Origin: Pseudomonas sp. 7SR1
Lineage (GTDB): Bacteria > Pseudomonadota > Gammaproteobacteria > Pseudomonadales > Pseudomonadaceae
Direction of reading: 5' to 3'
DNA: 64,000 nt
NCBI RefSeq assembly: GCF_900156465.1
Contig: NZ_LT707064.1
Coordinates: forward strand, 4,479,001-4,543,000
The notes under the pieces are model-generated. The model ran no database searches, was not told the DNA's origin, and saw only the letters and a list, made by a program, of their open reading frames with translations. Below are positions 45,621 through 54,534 of this stretch, in pieces (the stretch's first letter is position 1; each line of letters opens with the position of its first letter). The translations under genes were made by a program, and so were the position numbers.

Positions 45621-46595
45621 TCAAGGAATCAGCGATGGCTCCACTGCGATCGCGATTTTTCCTTGGAGACCGTTGTTGGGCGTTTCCAAACGGGCATGGG
45701 CGAGGGCAATGTCGGCGAGCGAATAGACGGCGCCGACATGAGGCCGCAGCTGACCGCGCGTTATCAATGCACTGAGCTCATCCAGCTTGCCGCGGTTTTG
45801 CCGGGTGAACACGAAGTGATAACTGGCGTTCTTGCCCCAGGCCTGGATGAGGTTTTGTGGCTGTGCGATGTCCACGATGGTGACGACGCGGCCAAGCTGG
45901 GCCAGCACGTCGGAGCTGCGTGACAATGTGTTGCCGCCAATGGTGTCGAAGACGACATCGACGCCGCGACCATTCGTTTCCCCCATGACGGCGTCGACGT
46001 AATCCTGTTTTTCGTAATCGATGGTCACGTCGGCCCCCATGCTGCGGGCGAATGCGGCGTTTGTCTGGCGTACGGTGGTGAACACCCGGGCTCCCATGGC
46101 TTTGGCCAGTTGAATCGCGACATGACCGACGCCGCCCGCGCCGCCGTGGACAAGAATGCTTTCCCCGACCCTGAGCGCCGCACGCACCACCAGCGCTTCC
46201 CATACTGTCCCGCCGACCAGGCTCAGGCTTGCCGCCTCGAGGTGGCTCAGCGAGGAGGGCTTCTTACCGACAATGCTTTGGGCGGCGACGTGGTACTCGG
46301 CATAACTGCCTGGGCCTTCGAATATCTGTGGCGTGTACCAGACTTCGTCTCCCGGAACGAAGGCCGTCACCCCTGGCCCCACTGCTTCGACAACGCCCGA
46401 TACGTCGTGCCCGGTAATGGCCGGCAGTGGTACCAGGTCGGGATAGTCGCCACGTCGAACCTGGTAATCCAGCGGATTGATGGACGTGGCGTGGACCCGC
46501 ACCAGCACTTGCCCGGCTTGCGGTACGGGCTTGGGTACTTCGCAGAGCTCGAACGATTCAGGACCGCCGAATGCCTTGAGAATCATCGCTTTCAT
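45621..46595 (-). CDS. zinc-less quinone oxidoreductase/MDR-family alcohol dehydrogenase
   Basis: A 324-residue medium-chain reductase: GroES-like N-terminus ([21 protein letters not shown]), substrate loop, and NADPH-binding [21 protein letters not shown]. The catalytic and structural zinc ligands of true alcohol dehydrogenases are absent, as in the quinone oxidoreductase group. GAGG precedes the ATG. It lies between an ArsR regulator and an ABM-family gene; a perfect 20-bp palindrome sits just upstream. A role in detoxifying quinones or enals is likely. Confidence 0.9.
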   Translation of the reverse strand: MKAMILKAFGGPESFELCEVPKPVPQAGQVLVRVHATSINPLDYQVRRGDYPDLVPLPAITGHDVSGVVEAVGPGVTAFVPGDEVWYTPQIFEGPGSYAEYHVAAQSIVGKKPSSLSHLEAASLSLVGGTVWEALVVRAALRVGESILVHGGAGGVGHVAIQLAKAMGARVFTTVRQTNAAFARSMGADVTIDYEKQDYVDAVMGETNGRGVDVVFDTIGGNTLSRSSDVLAQLGRVVTIVDIAQPQNLIQAWGKNASYHFVFTRQNRGKLDELSALITRGQLRPHVGAVYSLADIALAHARLETPNNGLQGKIAIAVEPSLIP

Positions 46596-46624
46596 GGTTG
46601 AAAACCTCGTATCGATAAAAAGGG

Positions 46625-46644
46625 ATATCGAGATATCTCGATAT
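46625..46644. promoter_or_regulatory. perfect 20-bp palindromic operator before the oxidoreductase gene
   Basis: ATATCGAGATATCTCGATAT is a perfect palindrome in the 65-bp gap between the ArsR and oxidoreductase genes. A near-identical copy (17 of 20 bases) lies upstream of the ArsR gene, which marks both as ArsR-protein operators. Confidence 0.8.
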
Positions 46645-46660
46645 ATTGCGGCAAAAAAAT

Positions 46661-46963
46661 CTACAGCTCTTTCCCTATGATCTCGGCCAGTGCACCGATG
46701 GCCGCTTCATTGCGCTTGTAGTACGTCCACTGGCCGATGCGCCTGACTTCCACCAGGCCGACTCGTTGCAACGTAGCGAGGTAACCCGACACCGTCGACT
46801 GCGACAGCCCGATACCTTCCTGGATACTGCTGACGCAGACGCCGACCGTGAGAACGTCCCCTTCATCCTGTGGAGGGAAGTTCTTTACGGGGTCCTTCAA
46901 ACCTTTCAGGATCTGAAGACGCGTAGGGTTCGAGAGGGCTTTGAATATTTCGATCAATTCCAT
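46661..46963 (-). CDS. ArsR-family transcriptional repressor
   Basis: A 100-residue winged-helix repressor: [16 protein letters not shown], recognition helix [20 protein letters not shown], wing [14 protein letters not shown]. The metal-binding ELCVCDL motif of ArsR/SmtB is replaced by [10 protein letters not shown], with a single cysteine (Cys43), so it more probably senses an electrophile or oxidant than a metal. It is followed by the oxidoreductase and ABM genes on the same strand and flanked by two matching operators. Confidence 0.9.
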   Translation of the reverse strand: MELIEIFKALSNPTRLQILKGLKDPVKNFPPQDEGDVLTVGVCVSSIQEGIGLSQSTVSGYLATLQRVGLVEVRRIGQWTYYKRNEAAIGALAEIIGKEL

Positions 46964-46972
46964 GCGCCGAGG

Positions 46973-46992
46973 ATATCGAGATTTACCGATAT
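46973..46992. promoter_or_regulatory. second ArsR-type operator upstream of its own gene
   Basis: ATATCGAGATTTACCGATAT lies 10 bases before the ArsR start and matches the perfect palindrome at 46625-46644 at 17 of 20 positions. This indicates autoregulation. Confidence 0.75.
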
Positions 46993-47048
46993 GTCAATAC
47001 GAAAAAATTGGTCCGCCCGGTTTTTCCTCGGCCGAAGCATGCCGCTCT

Positions 47049-47726
47049 TCAGTCGAGGCGGCCGATGGCGTGGGCAAGGTTCGCACGTGCCTGTGTTTCA
47101 AACGCGTCGAAGTAAGTGGCAGTCGTATAGAGCCGCCCCCGGGCCAGAAAGCCCTCCAGCACCTGGCGCCGCTTTTGGCGGTAAAGGGGCAGGGGCACGT
47201 AGCTGTATTCCTGACGGATTTGCCGGTCGTACTCCTCGAAGCGTTCGGGCGGCGCCCCGAGAATCGCCAGATCCGTGTCCACCAGCACTGCCTGGTCTGC
47301 CGAAGCAGGGGCTGCGTCGTGCCGCGTCACCATGACCAGGTCGTACAGCCTGCGCTGTGTTTCGGCACACAAGCCGTGATCCCGAGCGACCTCGGCCAGC
47401 CACTGGGCACTGCGCAGCTCGTTGTCGTTGCGAAGTGGATCGTAGATCGCATCATGGAACCACAGGGCGAGGTCGACCTCGGCGGCTGCCTGGCAGCTGG
47501 CGCCGACGCCTCGTCTCACCCGCAGGCACTCAGTCAGGTGCTGGCGGTTGTGGTAAGCGCGATGTGGTTCGTCGTAGCGCCGAATGAGTGCTTCGTATGT
47601 CTCGTGCGACGCCGCTGTGACGCCCAGCACCGACCAGGCACGAGCCCAGGCCGAAAAGTCCATCGCGCCGGTGTCTTCATGTGTATTGGCTGGAAACGGG
47701 GTGCTTTTTTCTGATGATGCCGTCAT
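47049..47726 (-). CDS. HD-domain predicted metal-dependent hydrolase
   Basis: A 225-residue cytosolic protein with YHNRQHLTECL and ALWFHDAIYDP, the H...HD metal-binding pattern of the HD superfamily, and a later VDTDLAILG aspartate. AAGGACACG precedes the ATG at 47726. Homologues are common in proteobacteria and are often mislabelled as NMDA receptor subunits in databases. The substrate is unknown. It stands alone between two regulated units. Confidence 0.85.
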   Translation of the reverse strand: MTASSEKSTPFPANTHEDTGAMDFSAWARAWSVLGVTAASHETYEALIRRYDEPHRAYHNRQHLTECLRVRRGVGASCQAAAEVDLALWFHDAIYDPLRNDNELRSAQWLAEVARDHGLCAETQRRLYDLVMVTRHDAAPASADQAVLVDTDLAILGAPPERFEEYDRQIRQEYSYVPLPLYRQKRRQVLEGFLARGRLYTTATYFDAFETQARANLAHAIGRLD

Positions 47727-47836
47727 TTCGTGTCCTTACCATCAATCCAGGGGCTTAGCTGCATGTGCTGGCAATAACCAGAGGAGGCGATACCTGATAC
47801 AAGGATTGATTCGCCGGTCAAACCGAGCGATCTCGA

Positions 47837-48214
47837 TCAGCCTCCTGAACTTTCAATCAGCATGGCGCGCAAGCGTTGGCGTTGTTCTTCGAGTGCATCG
47901 ATCTGTCGTTCGAGCCTCGCCAGCCGCTTGCGTTGAGTCTCGGTGATGTCCGCGCAGGCTTTCGCTCCTTCGATCAACAGCATGCAATCGGGAAAGCTGC
48001 GGATTTCATCCAGGCTGAAGCCCGTGGCGATCAGGCGCTGGATCTGCTTCACCTGGGTGATGGCTTTTTCCGGGAACGCCCGGTAGCCATTTTCGCTTCG
48101 CGTGGAGGCCAGCAGGCCATGCTGATCATAATGACGAATCGAGCGCACGCTGACGCCGGTGGCCCGGGCCAGGGCACCGATCTTGAGCACGGTGGGGGGC
48201 GATATCTGGTTCAT
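47837..48214 (-). CDS. MerR-family transcriptional regulator
   Basis: A 125-residue regulator starting MNQISPPTVLKIGALARA. The DNA-binding domain is GVSVRSIRHYDQHGLLASTRSENGYR, followed by a coiled-coil dimerisation helix (residues about 80-120, ETQRKRLARLERQIDALEEQ). The short C-terminus has one or two cysteines but no metal loop. It is divergent from a secreted hydrolase gene, with a TGACA/TGTCA palindrome in the shared promoter. Confidence 0.9.
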   Translation of the reverse strand: MNQISPPTVLKIGALARATGVSVRSIRHYDQHGLLASTRSENGYRAFPEKAITQVKQIQRLIATGFSLDEIRSFPDCMLLIEGAKACADITETQRKRLARLERQIDALEEQRQRLRAMLIESSGG

Positions 48215-48236
48215 GGGCGAACGATAGCATTGCGGC

Positions 48237-48257
48237 TTGACTGTGACACTAATGTCA
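48237..48257 (+). promoter_or_regulatory. MerR-type operator with -35 element
   Basis: A TTGACT -35-like hexamer at 48237 is followed by the palindrome TGACACTAATGTCA (48244-48257), the arrangement MerR proteins use between -35 and -10 elements. It lies between the MerR gene and the divergent hydrolase gene. Confidence 0.6.
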
Positions 48258-48298
48258 GGGTCCAGGCTGTGCTCTTTCAATACTTGAGGAGCTTGAAC

Positions 48299-49213
48299 AT
48301 GATGTCGTTCAAATGCATCAACCACGGGCGCAGCTGGCTGGCTGGCCTGCTGCTGATGGGCGCGTCCTGGCTGGCACAGGCCGCCGTGCAACCGTATACC
48401 GTGACGGCGCCTGACGGTGTGTCCATCGCGGTGCAAGAGGCGGGGGACCCGAACGGTCAGCCCATCATCTTCATTCATGGCTTGCTGGGCAGTCATCTGA
48501 GCTGGGAAAAACAAGTCGAGAGCCCTGAGCTTCAGCGTTATCGCCTGATCACCTACGACCTGCGTGGGCATGGGCGTTCCGGCCAACCCGGGGAGGGCGA
48601 TGCCTACAGCGACGGACGACGTTGGGCCGATGACCTGGCGGCGGTGATCGCAGGATCAGGCGCCCGACGCCCCGTCTTGGTGGGATGGTCCCTGGGGGCT
48701 GCCGTAGCGACCAACTACCTGGCCGCCTATGGCGACGAGAAGATCGCCGGCGCCGTTTACGTCGGCGGCGTCATTGAGCTCAAGCCTGATCAGATCGTTG
48801 CGCACCCCTCTGTGTACAGCGGCATGACGTCGCCTGATCTCAAGACCCACCTCGATGCCGAGCGTGAGTTCGTCGCGCTGTGTTTCGCCACACGGCCTGA
48901 TGCCGATACTTTCCAGCGTTTGTTGGCCAATGCGGCCATGGCTTCCGAAAACATGCAGAAAGCCGTGCATGGCATGTCGCTGGACGCCCCCAAGGGCCTG
49001 GGTGCGATGCACAAGCCGTTGCTCTTGATTTATGGGGCGCGTGACGCCCTGGTGCAGGCCGAACCGTCCTTCAATCGCGCCAAGGCGTTGAACCCCAGCG
49101 TCCTCGGCAAGTTCTACCCGAGTTCGGGGCATTCTCCCTTTCTGGAAGAGGCGCAGCGGTTCAATCATGACCTGTCTGCGTTCGTTGACGCTGCGATGCG
49201 CGCTCGGCGATGA
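48299..49213 (+). CDS. secreted alpha/beta hydrolase controlled by MerR
   Basis: A 304-residue hydrolase with a signal peptide (cleavage near AQA|AVQ). It shows IIFIHGLLGSHLSWE, LRGHGRSGQP, the nucleophile serine in LVGWSLGAAV (Ser131), an acid in YGARDAL and the catalytic His in SSGHSPFLEE. This is the pattern of alpha/beta-fold peroxidase/esterase enzymes. GAGGAG precedes two adjacent ATGs at 48299 and 48302. Divergent from, and probably regulated by, the MerR gene. Confidence 0.9.
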   Translation: MMSFKCINHGRSWLAGLLLMGASWLAQAAVQPYTVTAPDGVSIAVQEAGDPNGQPIIFIHGLLGSHLSWEKQVESPELQRYRLITYDLRGHGRSGQPGEGDAYSDGRRWADDLAAVIAGSGARRPVLVGWSLGAAVATNYLAAYGDEKIAGAVYVGGVIELKPDQIVAHPSVYSGMTSPDLKTHLDAEREFVALCFATRPDADTFQRLLANAAMASENMQKAVHGMSLDAPKGLGAMHKPLLLIYGARDALVQAEPSFNRAKALNPSVLGKFYPSSGHSPFLEEAQRFNHDLSAFVDAAMRARR

Positions 49214-49223
49214 AGCCGGCCGC

Positions 49224-50597
49224 TCACAGCTTCAACGGGTATTCGATCACGATGTAAATCCGGTCGATGTCATCCCCGCCCTGAGCGCTGTTGGCCCGAT
49301 GGGACACGTGGGATACCTGCATGGACAAATCCTTGGCCGGCCCGGAGGGCACGATGTAGTGCAGGTCTATATCCCGTTCCCAGTGGCGTCCGCCATCCCC
49401 TTGTTGCGGGACGAACTGGCCGGTGTCCGGGTCGAGTGGGTTATACGCTCCACCTTGGGGGGCATGGGTGCCGTCGATACCGCGACCGGTGACGTAGCGG
49501 GTCATGAATTTCAACCCCGGGACGCCGAAAGCGCCCAGGTCAAGGTCATAGCGGGCCTGCCACGAACGTTCGCCGGCACCGTTGAAATCAGCGTATTTGA
49601 TGGAGTTGGCAAGGTAGATCGAGTCGCCGCCCACAAAGTCGAATGGCGTGTCGCCCTGGATCTTCTGATAGGCCAGCGTGAATCCCTGTGCGCCAAGGGT
49701 GTATTTGCCCGACAGGCTGTACGCAGTGTTATCGATCCTGCCGGACGTAGCGTTGCCGTAATCCCGGGTGTGGTAGACGTTGCTGTCCAGGAAGAACCCG
49801 GATCGCTTCAGATGTGCATTGGCGTAGTACTGACGCCAGGTGTCGGTCAGCTCGGAAGCGTACAGGGCGCCGCCCAGGGGCTGGTCTTCGAAAAATTGGG
49901 TACCGAGAAAACTGATGCTGCCTGGGTCAGTGCTTGCCCCGTAGCCCGTGAAGTCCCCTTCGCTGGTGGAGGCGTCCTGATTCTTGAACGCGGTGAACCG
50001 CCCGGCCTGCACGTGCACATCGTCGAACTCCCGACTGTCGAGCAGAAACCCTGTGGCATATTCCGGTTGCAGGCGTTTGTCGGCGGTGTCGAACACCGGA
50101 GTTTGCACGGTCATTTCACCGTAGGCCAGGGTGGTTCTGGACGAGCGCAGTTTCAACGCGCCACCGGCACTGGAGTATTCGCGCTCACTGCGGCCTTGCG
50201 AATCCAGCGGCAGCAATCCCGTTCCGGAATGCCCTCGGCCGCCATCCAGTTTCAATCCGAGAAAACCATGGGCATCGACACCGAACCCGACAGTGCCGGG
50301 GGTAAAACCGGAGGAAAACGAGGCGATGAAACCTTGGGCCCACTCCTGTTTGTAGTTTTTGTTCGCCGGGGAGGGGGATCGGTAGTCGTTCTGCAGGAAG
50401 AAATTTCGGCTCAGCACGCCGAAGGTCGAGCCGGCCATGACATCCTGCACCGAAGGCTCGGCAGCCAGGGCCGTGGTGCTGGAGCCGATCAGCACCATGG
50501 ATAGCCAGAGTCTGTGCATGGGTTGTGGCCACCGTTGCGTGCAAGCTTCATTGCTGTAAAGGCGCCGGGTTTTCACCGCGTGATTTGTCGTGTGCAT
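49224..50597 (-). CDS. OprD-family outer-membrane porin
   Basis: Substrate-specific porin of about 430-457 residues for small organic acids or amino acids. A signal peptide ends near TALA|AEPS; FGVLSRNFFLQNDYRSP is the typical OprD N-terminus, NAGRFTAF-like VQAGRFTAFKNQD lines loop 3, and the last strand reads IYIVIEYPLKL. An internal ATG at 50519 (MHRLWLSMV) gives a normal signal peptide, while 50597 gives a long n-region; neither has a strong ribosome site. It stands alone; ligand unknown. Confidence 0.9.
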   Translation of the reverse strand: MHTTNHAVKTRRLYSNEACTQRWPQPMHRLWLSMVLIGSSTTALAAEPSVQDVMAGSTFGVLSRNFFLQNDYRSPSPANKNYKQEWAQGFIASFSSGFTPGTVGFGVDAHGFLGLKLDGGRGHSGTGLLPLDSQGRSEREYSSAGGALKLRSSRTTLAYGEMTVQTPVFDTADKRLQPEYATGFLLDSREFDDVHVQAGRFTAFKNQDASTSEGDFTGYGASTDPGSISFLGTQFFEDQPLGGALYASELTDTWRQYYANAHLKRSGFFLDSNVYHTRDYGNATSGRIDNTAYSLSGKYTLGAQGFTLAYQKIQGDTPFDFVGGDSIYLANSIKYADFNGAGERSWQARYDLDLGAFGVPGLKFMTRYVTGRGIDGTHAPQGGAYNPLDPDTGQFVPQQGDGGRHWERDIDLHYIVPSGPAKDLSMQVSHVSHRANSAQGGDDIDRIYIVIEYPLKL

Positions 50598-50744
50598 GCT
50601 ACAACCGGTTCGGTGACTTCAAAGGGGGCGTCGGGCCATGTATGCGGGCGTGGGAAAGGCTCGCGCAGAGGGCTTGATTATTGGCTGCGGGGCTCTGGCG
50701 AGTGAGTTAAACGTTGTTAATTTCAAGCGGAACGCGTCGGGGCC

Positions 50745-51236
50745 TCAGATCAGGATGTAATCGCTGCGTTGGCCAATCCCCTTATGAGCGCCTGGAACCA
50801 GATGCACGTAACGGCCATTCACCAGGTCGACCGGCAAGCAATCGTCCACCTCGAGTACCGCGTCGGTGTGTGACTTGAGCCAATCGGCCGGCATGCGTTG
50901 CCTGCCCAGTTGTCTGGCCTGGGCCTTGTTCTGCGCCACCACCAGCAGGTAACGATGTGCCTCGCCAAACACACCGGGTTCGTAGCCCCCAAGGTTGATG
51001 AAAAACAGCCTCGGATCGTCGGGCCCCGGGGCCAATTGGCCGAGTTCGACACGGTAGGAGTCGATGCCGTCGACCTCCAGCCACGAGTCGATGTGCAGGC
51101 CCTTGGGGCTGCCGAACCAGGCGTCGCGCAGTTGCGGATACGCCTGTTGCAGTGAGTCCGCCTGGGCGAACAGCACATCATGTACTTCAATGCTCGCCCT
51201 TGGATGACGGCCACCGAGCATGACGATGTACAGCAT
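50745..51236 (-). CDS. DUF1543 family protein
   Basis: A 163-residue soluble protein starting MLYIVMLGGRHPRASIEVHDV, with FFINLGGYEPGVFGE-like and YLLVVAQNKAQAR segments typical of DUF1543, which has two repeated alpha/beta halves and no known function. GAAGGAG precedes the ATG. It is divergent from the light-type cluster; the 149-bp gap holds the first TGTACA operator pair, but this is nearer the rightward gene. Confidence 0.85.
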   Translation of the reverse strand: MLYIVMLGGRHPRASIEVHDVLFAQADSLQQAYPQLRDAWFGSPKGLHIDSWLEVDGIDSYRVELGQLAPGPDDPRLFFINLGGYEPGVFGEAHRYLLVVAQNKAQARQLGRQRMPADWLKSHTDAVLEVDDCLPVDLVNGRYVHLVPGAHKGIGQRSDYILI

Positions 51237-51331
51237 GGATAACTCCTTCGGGACGCGTAAGGCGCGACATTCTGCGGATGATGGGGCGTTTATTCAAAGT
51301 CGTGAAAAACCTATACATGGTTTGAAATTAT

Positions 51332-51358
51332 CTGTACAAGAAACTAGTCTTGTACAAG
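51332..51358. promoter_or_regulatory. paired TGTACAAG operator upstream of chalcone-isomerase-like gene
   Basis: CTGTACAAG and the perfect palindrome CTTGTACAAG are spaced so that TGTACAAG recurs after exactly 18 bp (51333 and 51351). The pair ends 27 bases before the gene start. The same pair and spacing occurs in front of the opposite arm of the cluster at 57758-57785. Confidence 0.8.
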
Positions 51359-51385
51359 TATTTCTCTCGCCCTGATAGGTGCCTC

Positions 51386-51916
51386 ATGGCAAATCCGGCT
51401 CGTTGGGCCTGCCTCTGCTTGCTGTTGACGGTGATGTCGTCGGCGGCAGCGGACTGGCGCACGACATTGCCCACGGCGCAACGGCTGGGAGGCGGTGATT
51501 TCACCTGGTTTGGCCTGCGCCTCTATACCGCACGGTTGTGGACTGTCGGTCTTGTACATGACTGGAACCAGCCTTTCGCCCTGGAACTGCTTTACCACCG
51601 ATCCATGTCCCGGGACACGCTGGTGCAGGCCAGCCTCGAGGAGATGCGCCGCCTGGGTTCCGGTAGCGTGCTCCCGCAAGACATCACGACCTGGACTGAA
51701 GCCATGGAAGCGGCGTTCGTGGACGTTCGCCCCGGCATGCGGATCACGGGACTGTATCTGCCAGGAGAGGGCTGCCGCTTCTATGTCGACGGCAAGCTCA
51801 GTCGGGAAATTGCCGACCCGGTTTTCGCCCGGGCGTTCTTTTCCATCTGGCTGGATCCCCAGGCCCGAGACCCACAACTGCGTCAACGCCTGCTTGGCCT
51901 GGCTGACAACGACTGA
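51386..51916 (+). CDS. chalcone-isomerase-like periplasmic protein
   Basis: A 176-residue protein with a signal peptide (cleavage near SSAAA|DWR) and the chalcone-isomerase-like pattern: FGLRLYTARLW, FALELLYHRSMSRDTLVQAS, RPGMRITGLYLPGEGCRFYVDGK and ARAFFSIWLDP. The catalytic residues of plant flavonoid isomerases are not expected here; bacterial members probably bind fatty acids. The start is the ATG at 51386 with AGGTG upstream. First gene of a rightward three-gene operon. Confidence 0.87.
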   Translation: MANPARWACLCLLLTVMSSAAADWRTTLPTAQRLGGGDFTWFGLRLYTARLWTVGLVHDWNQPFALELLYHRSMSRDTLVQASLEEMRRLGSGSVLPQDITTWTEAMEAAFVDVRPGMRITGLYLPGEGCRFYVDGKLSREIADPVFARAFFSIWLDPQARDPQLRQRLLGLADND

Positions 51917-51921
51917 GGAAC

Positions 51922-52464
51922 ATGAACATGTACAAAGCGCTTGTGCTGGTAGCCTGCCTGTTTCTGGGCAGTTGCGGCAATGTCGGGGTCGAGCATTACG
52001 CCGGGGAGCAGCCACGTCTGGACCTGGCGGCTTTCTTTTCTCGACCGGTGCAGGCCTGGGGCATGTTCCAGAAGCGCTCCGGGGAGGTGGTCAAGCGCTT
52101 TCATGTGCGTATCGACAGCCGTCGGGAAGGCGAGCAGCTGATCCTCGACGAACATTTCCTCTACAGCGACGGCACGCGTCAGCAACGCACCTGGACGCTG
52201 GTGCCGGATGGCCCGGGCCGGTGGAGCGGCACGGCGGGGGATGTGATTGGCCAGGCCCGCGGCGAAGTAGCCGGCAATGCCCTGCGTTGGCGTTACCGAT
52301 TGGACCTGCCGGTGGACGGAGAACACTGGCAGGTGGATCTGGATGACTGGATGTACCTGATGGATGAGGACACCCTGATCAATCGCTCGAGCATGAGCAA
52401 ACTGGGCGTGGAGATCGGTCAGATCACCTTGTTCTTCCGCCGCCTGCCGGAGGGCACACCATGA
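51922..52464 (+). CDS. DUF3833 lipoprotein
   Basis: A 180-residue lipoprotein: lipobox LFLGSC at residues 14-19, then a beta-rich domain with RFHVRIDSRREG-like and LDEHFLYSDGTRQQRTW segments ending in IDLPVDGEHWQVDLDDWMY. This is the DUF3833 family, nearly always found with Cfa-like and DUF2878 genes. It starts 5 bases after the isomerase-like gene. A lipocalin-like lipid-binding role is a reasonable guess. Confidence 0.88.
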   Translation: MNMYKALVLVACLFLGSCGNVGVEHYAGEQPRLDLAAFFSRPVQAWGMFQKRSGEVVKRFHVRIDSRREGEQLILDEHFLYSDGTRQQRTWTLVPDGPGRWSGTAGDVIGQARGEVAGNALRWRYRLDLPVDGEHWQVDLDDWMYLMDEDTLINRSSMSKLGVEIGQITLFFRRLPEGTP

Positions 52465-52766
52465 ACCTGAACAATCTCGCCGAGCGAGTCACTGCCGGGG
52501 AAGTCCAAGAGCTTGAACTGCTGTCGCTGGAAGGAGGTTTCTACATCCTGCGGGCCCTTACTGGCACGGGGCCGATCACCCTGAGCGATGCGCAGGGGCA
52601 ACCCCTTCGATTGCGCTCCACCACCGAGCTGCGCCAGTTACTGGCGGACATGCCTGCGGTGCCGTGCATGCTGGTGCAGCAAGTGGTGCATGACGAGATG
52701 TGCGGCCTGCGTGATGGCCCCGTTGCACCGCTGCGGGTACCGGTGTCGCTGACGACCCAGTGGTAA
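52461..52766 (+). CDS. DUF6482 family small protein
   Basis: A 101-residue soluble protein starting MNLNNLAERVTAGEVQELEL, with GGFYILRAL and a VPCMLVQQVVHDEMCGLRDG segment carrying two cysteines. Start overlaps the DUF3833 stop (ATGA type), so it belongs to the same operon. Function unknown. It ends just before the convergent DUF2878 gene. Confidence 0.8.
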   Translation: MNLNNLAERVTAGEVQELELLSLEGGFYILRALTGTGPITLSDAQGQPLRLRSTTELRQLLADMPAVPCMLVQQVVHDEMCGLRDGPVAPLRVPVSLTTQW

Positions 52767-52783
52767 CCGGTGGATGCTGGGGC

Positions 52784-53272
52784 TCAGCGCCACGCCGCGA
52801 TGCGCACCAGCAGCATAAAGACCAATGCCCACACCGCGGATAACAGCAGCGCTGTTTCCACGGTTCCCAGGGGCAGGTCCACATTCGCCAGCCTGGCGCC
52901 GCCCAGATACGCCAATGGCCCCCCAAGGGCACCCAGCAGTGCGCCGCGCCAGATGGGTCGGCCTGCCCAGGCCAGGCTGTGACGCAAGCCGCTGGCCAGC
53001 ACCAGCCACAGCAACCCCAGCCACAAGGGCAGCGGCCTGGCGTCGAAGCTGAACACACCCAGTGCCCCCAGCACGCTGTCGAGCACGCAGCCGGCCAGTG
53101 CGACGCGCAACAGTGCCTTGGCCTCGGCAGCCAAGTCCGGGCAAAGCCACAGGTGCACTGCCAGGCCGAGGGGTACCAGGAGCAACAGCCAGGGGCGCTG
53201 CGCGCCCAGGACGCAGATCCACCAGCCGGCCTGCAGCCAAAGGGCGTTGCCGATCAGCCAGTATCCGGGCAT
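52784..53272 (-). CDS. DUF2878 integral membrane protein
   Basis: A 162-residue inner-membrane protein with four to five hydrophobic segments, starting MPGYWLIGNALWLQAGWW, and with DSVLGALGVFSFD in the centre, typical of DUF2878. The ATG at 53272 overlaps the methyltransferase stop. It is the last gene of the leftward operon. Function unknown, but the family is consistently linked with Cfa-like enzymes. Confidence 0.87.
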   Translation of the reverse strand: MPGYWLIGNALWLQAGWWICVLGAQRPWLLLLVPLGLAVHLWLCPDLAAEAKALLRVALAGCVLDSVLGALGVFSFDARPLPLWLGLLWLVLASGLRHSLAWAGRPIWRGALLGALGGPLAYLGGARLANVDLPLGTVETALLLSAVWALVFMLLVRIAAWR

Positions 53273-54534
53273 CAGGCTGGCCCGGACATTGGCGCGCGCC
53301 GTGCCTGGGGCGCCGCCCACAACAGTTGTGCCACACCGATGGCACGCTCCTCGAAGCCGCCCTGGCAATAACACAGGTAGAACTCCCACAGGCGCTGGAA
53401 TGTATCGTCGTAGCCCAGCGTGGTCAGCTCGGCACGGGCATGGCGCAGGTTATCGCGCCAATGTTCCAGGGTGCGGGCGTAGTCCAGGCCGAAGTCCTCC
53501 AGGTGCACGAGGTTGAGCGGGGTGTGCCGGCTGGCGGTGTCCAGCATCACGCTCAGCGAGGGCAGGGCGCCGCCAGGGAAAATGTAGCGCTGGATGAAAT
53601 CCACCGAGCGCCTTGCCTGGGCGTAGCGCTGGTCGCGGATGGTGATGGCTTGCAACAGCATGAGTCCATCGGGCTTGAGCAGTGCCGCACACTGGCGGAA
53701 ATACACCGGCAGATAGCGGTGCCCGACAGCCTCGATCATTTCGATCGAGACGAGTTTGTCGAAGGTTCCTTCAAGGTCACGATAATCTTCACGCAGCACC
53801 GTCACCCGCGCCTCCAACCCCAACGCCTGAACACGCTGCAGGGTATGAGCGTACTGCGCCTCGGAAAGCGTCGTGGTGGTGACCCGGCAGCCATGGCGGG
53901 TGGCGGCGTGGATCGCCAGGCTGCCCCAACCACACCCGATTTCCAGCAGATGATCGCCGGGGTGTAATTCGAGTTTCTGGCAGATGCGCTCCAGTTTGTT
54001 CAACTGGGCCTGTTCCAGGGGCTGCCCGGGGTGTTCGAACTGGGCGGCCGAATACATCATGGTCGGATCCAGCAGCCGTTCGAACAGGGCGTTGCCCAGG
54101 TCGTAGTGGGCCAGGATATTGCGTCGTGAACCGCGCTTGCTGTTGCGGTTCAACCGGTGCAGCAAACGCAGGGCCGGACGGCCGAAGCGTGCCAGGCCAC
54201 CTTCCAGGGCATCGAGCACGTCCAGGTTGGCGACGAACAGGCGGGTCACCCGTGCCAGGTCCGGGCTGCGCCAGTAGCCATGGATGTAGGCCTCGCCGGC
54301 ACCGATCGAGCCATTGCCGGCGATCATGCTCCAGGCGGTGTCATCCAGGACCTCCACTTCGGCCTGCAAAGCGCTGTCGGCATCGCCAAAATTCCACTGC
54401 TGTCCGTGGCTGAGCAGGCGCAGATGGCCGTGGCGCAGTTTGCCCAGTTGGGCGAGCACAGCGGTTCGCGCGAGGCCGCCGAGCAGAGGCGCCAGGCCCG
54501 CGGACTTGCTAACGCTCAGGGTAGGATTCGACAT
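53272..54534 (-). CDS. cyclopropane-fatty-acid synthase-like SAM methyltransferase
   Basis: A 420-residue Cfa/UfaM-type enzyme that transfers a methyl or methylene group to unsaturated acyl chains of membrane phospholipids. SAM site LLEIGCGWGSLAIHAA, NILAHYDLGNALFERLLDPTMMYS upstream of it, and IEMIEAVGHRYLPVYF are canonical. The chosen ATG (54534) overlaps the DUF1365 gene end by 26 bases. With the DUF1365 and flavin oxidoreductase genes it forms the core seen in light- or singlet-oxygen-induced lipid clusters. Whether the product is a cyclopropane, methylated or furan fatty acid is not determined. Confidence 0.92.
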   Translation of the reverse strand: MSNPTLSVSKSAGLAPLLGGLARTAVLAQLGKLRHGHLRLLSHGQQWNFGDADSALQAEVEVLDDTAWSMIAGNGSIGAGEAYIHGYWRSPDLARVTRLFVANLDVLDALEGGLARFGRPALRLLHRLNRNSKRGSRRNILAHYDLGNALFERLLDPTMMYSAAQFEHPGQPLEQAQLNKLERICQKLELHPGDHLLEIGCGWGSLAIHAATRHGCRVTTTTLSEAQYAHTLQRVQALGLEARVTVLREDYRDLEGTFDKLVSIEMIEAVGHRYLPVYFRQCAALLKPDGLMLLQAITIRDQRYAQARRSVDFIQRYIFPGGALPSLSVMLDTASRHTPLNLVHLEDFGLDYARTLEHWRDNLRHARAELTTLGYDDTFQRLWEFYLCYCQGGFEERAIGVAQLLWAAPQARRAPMSGPA

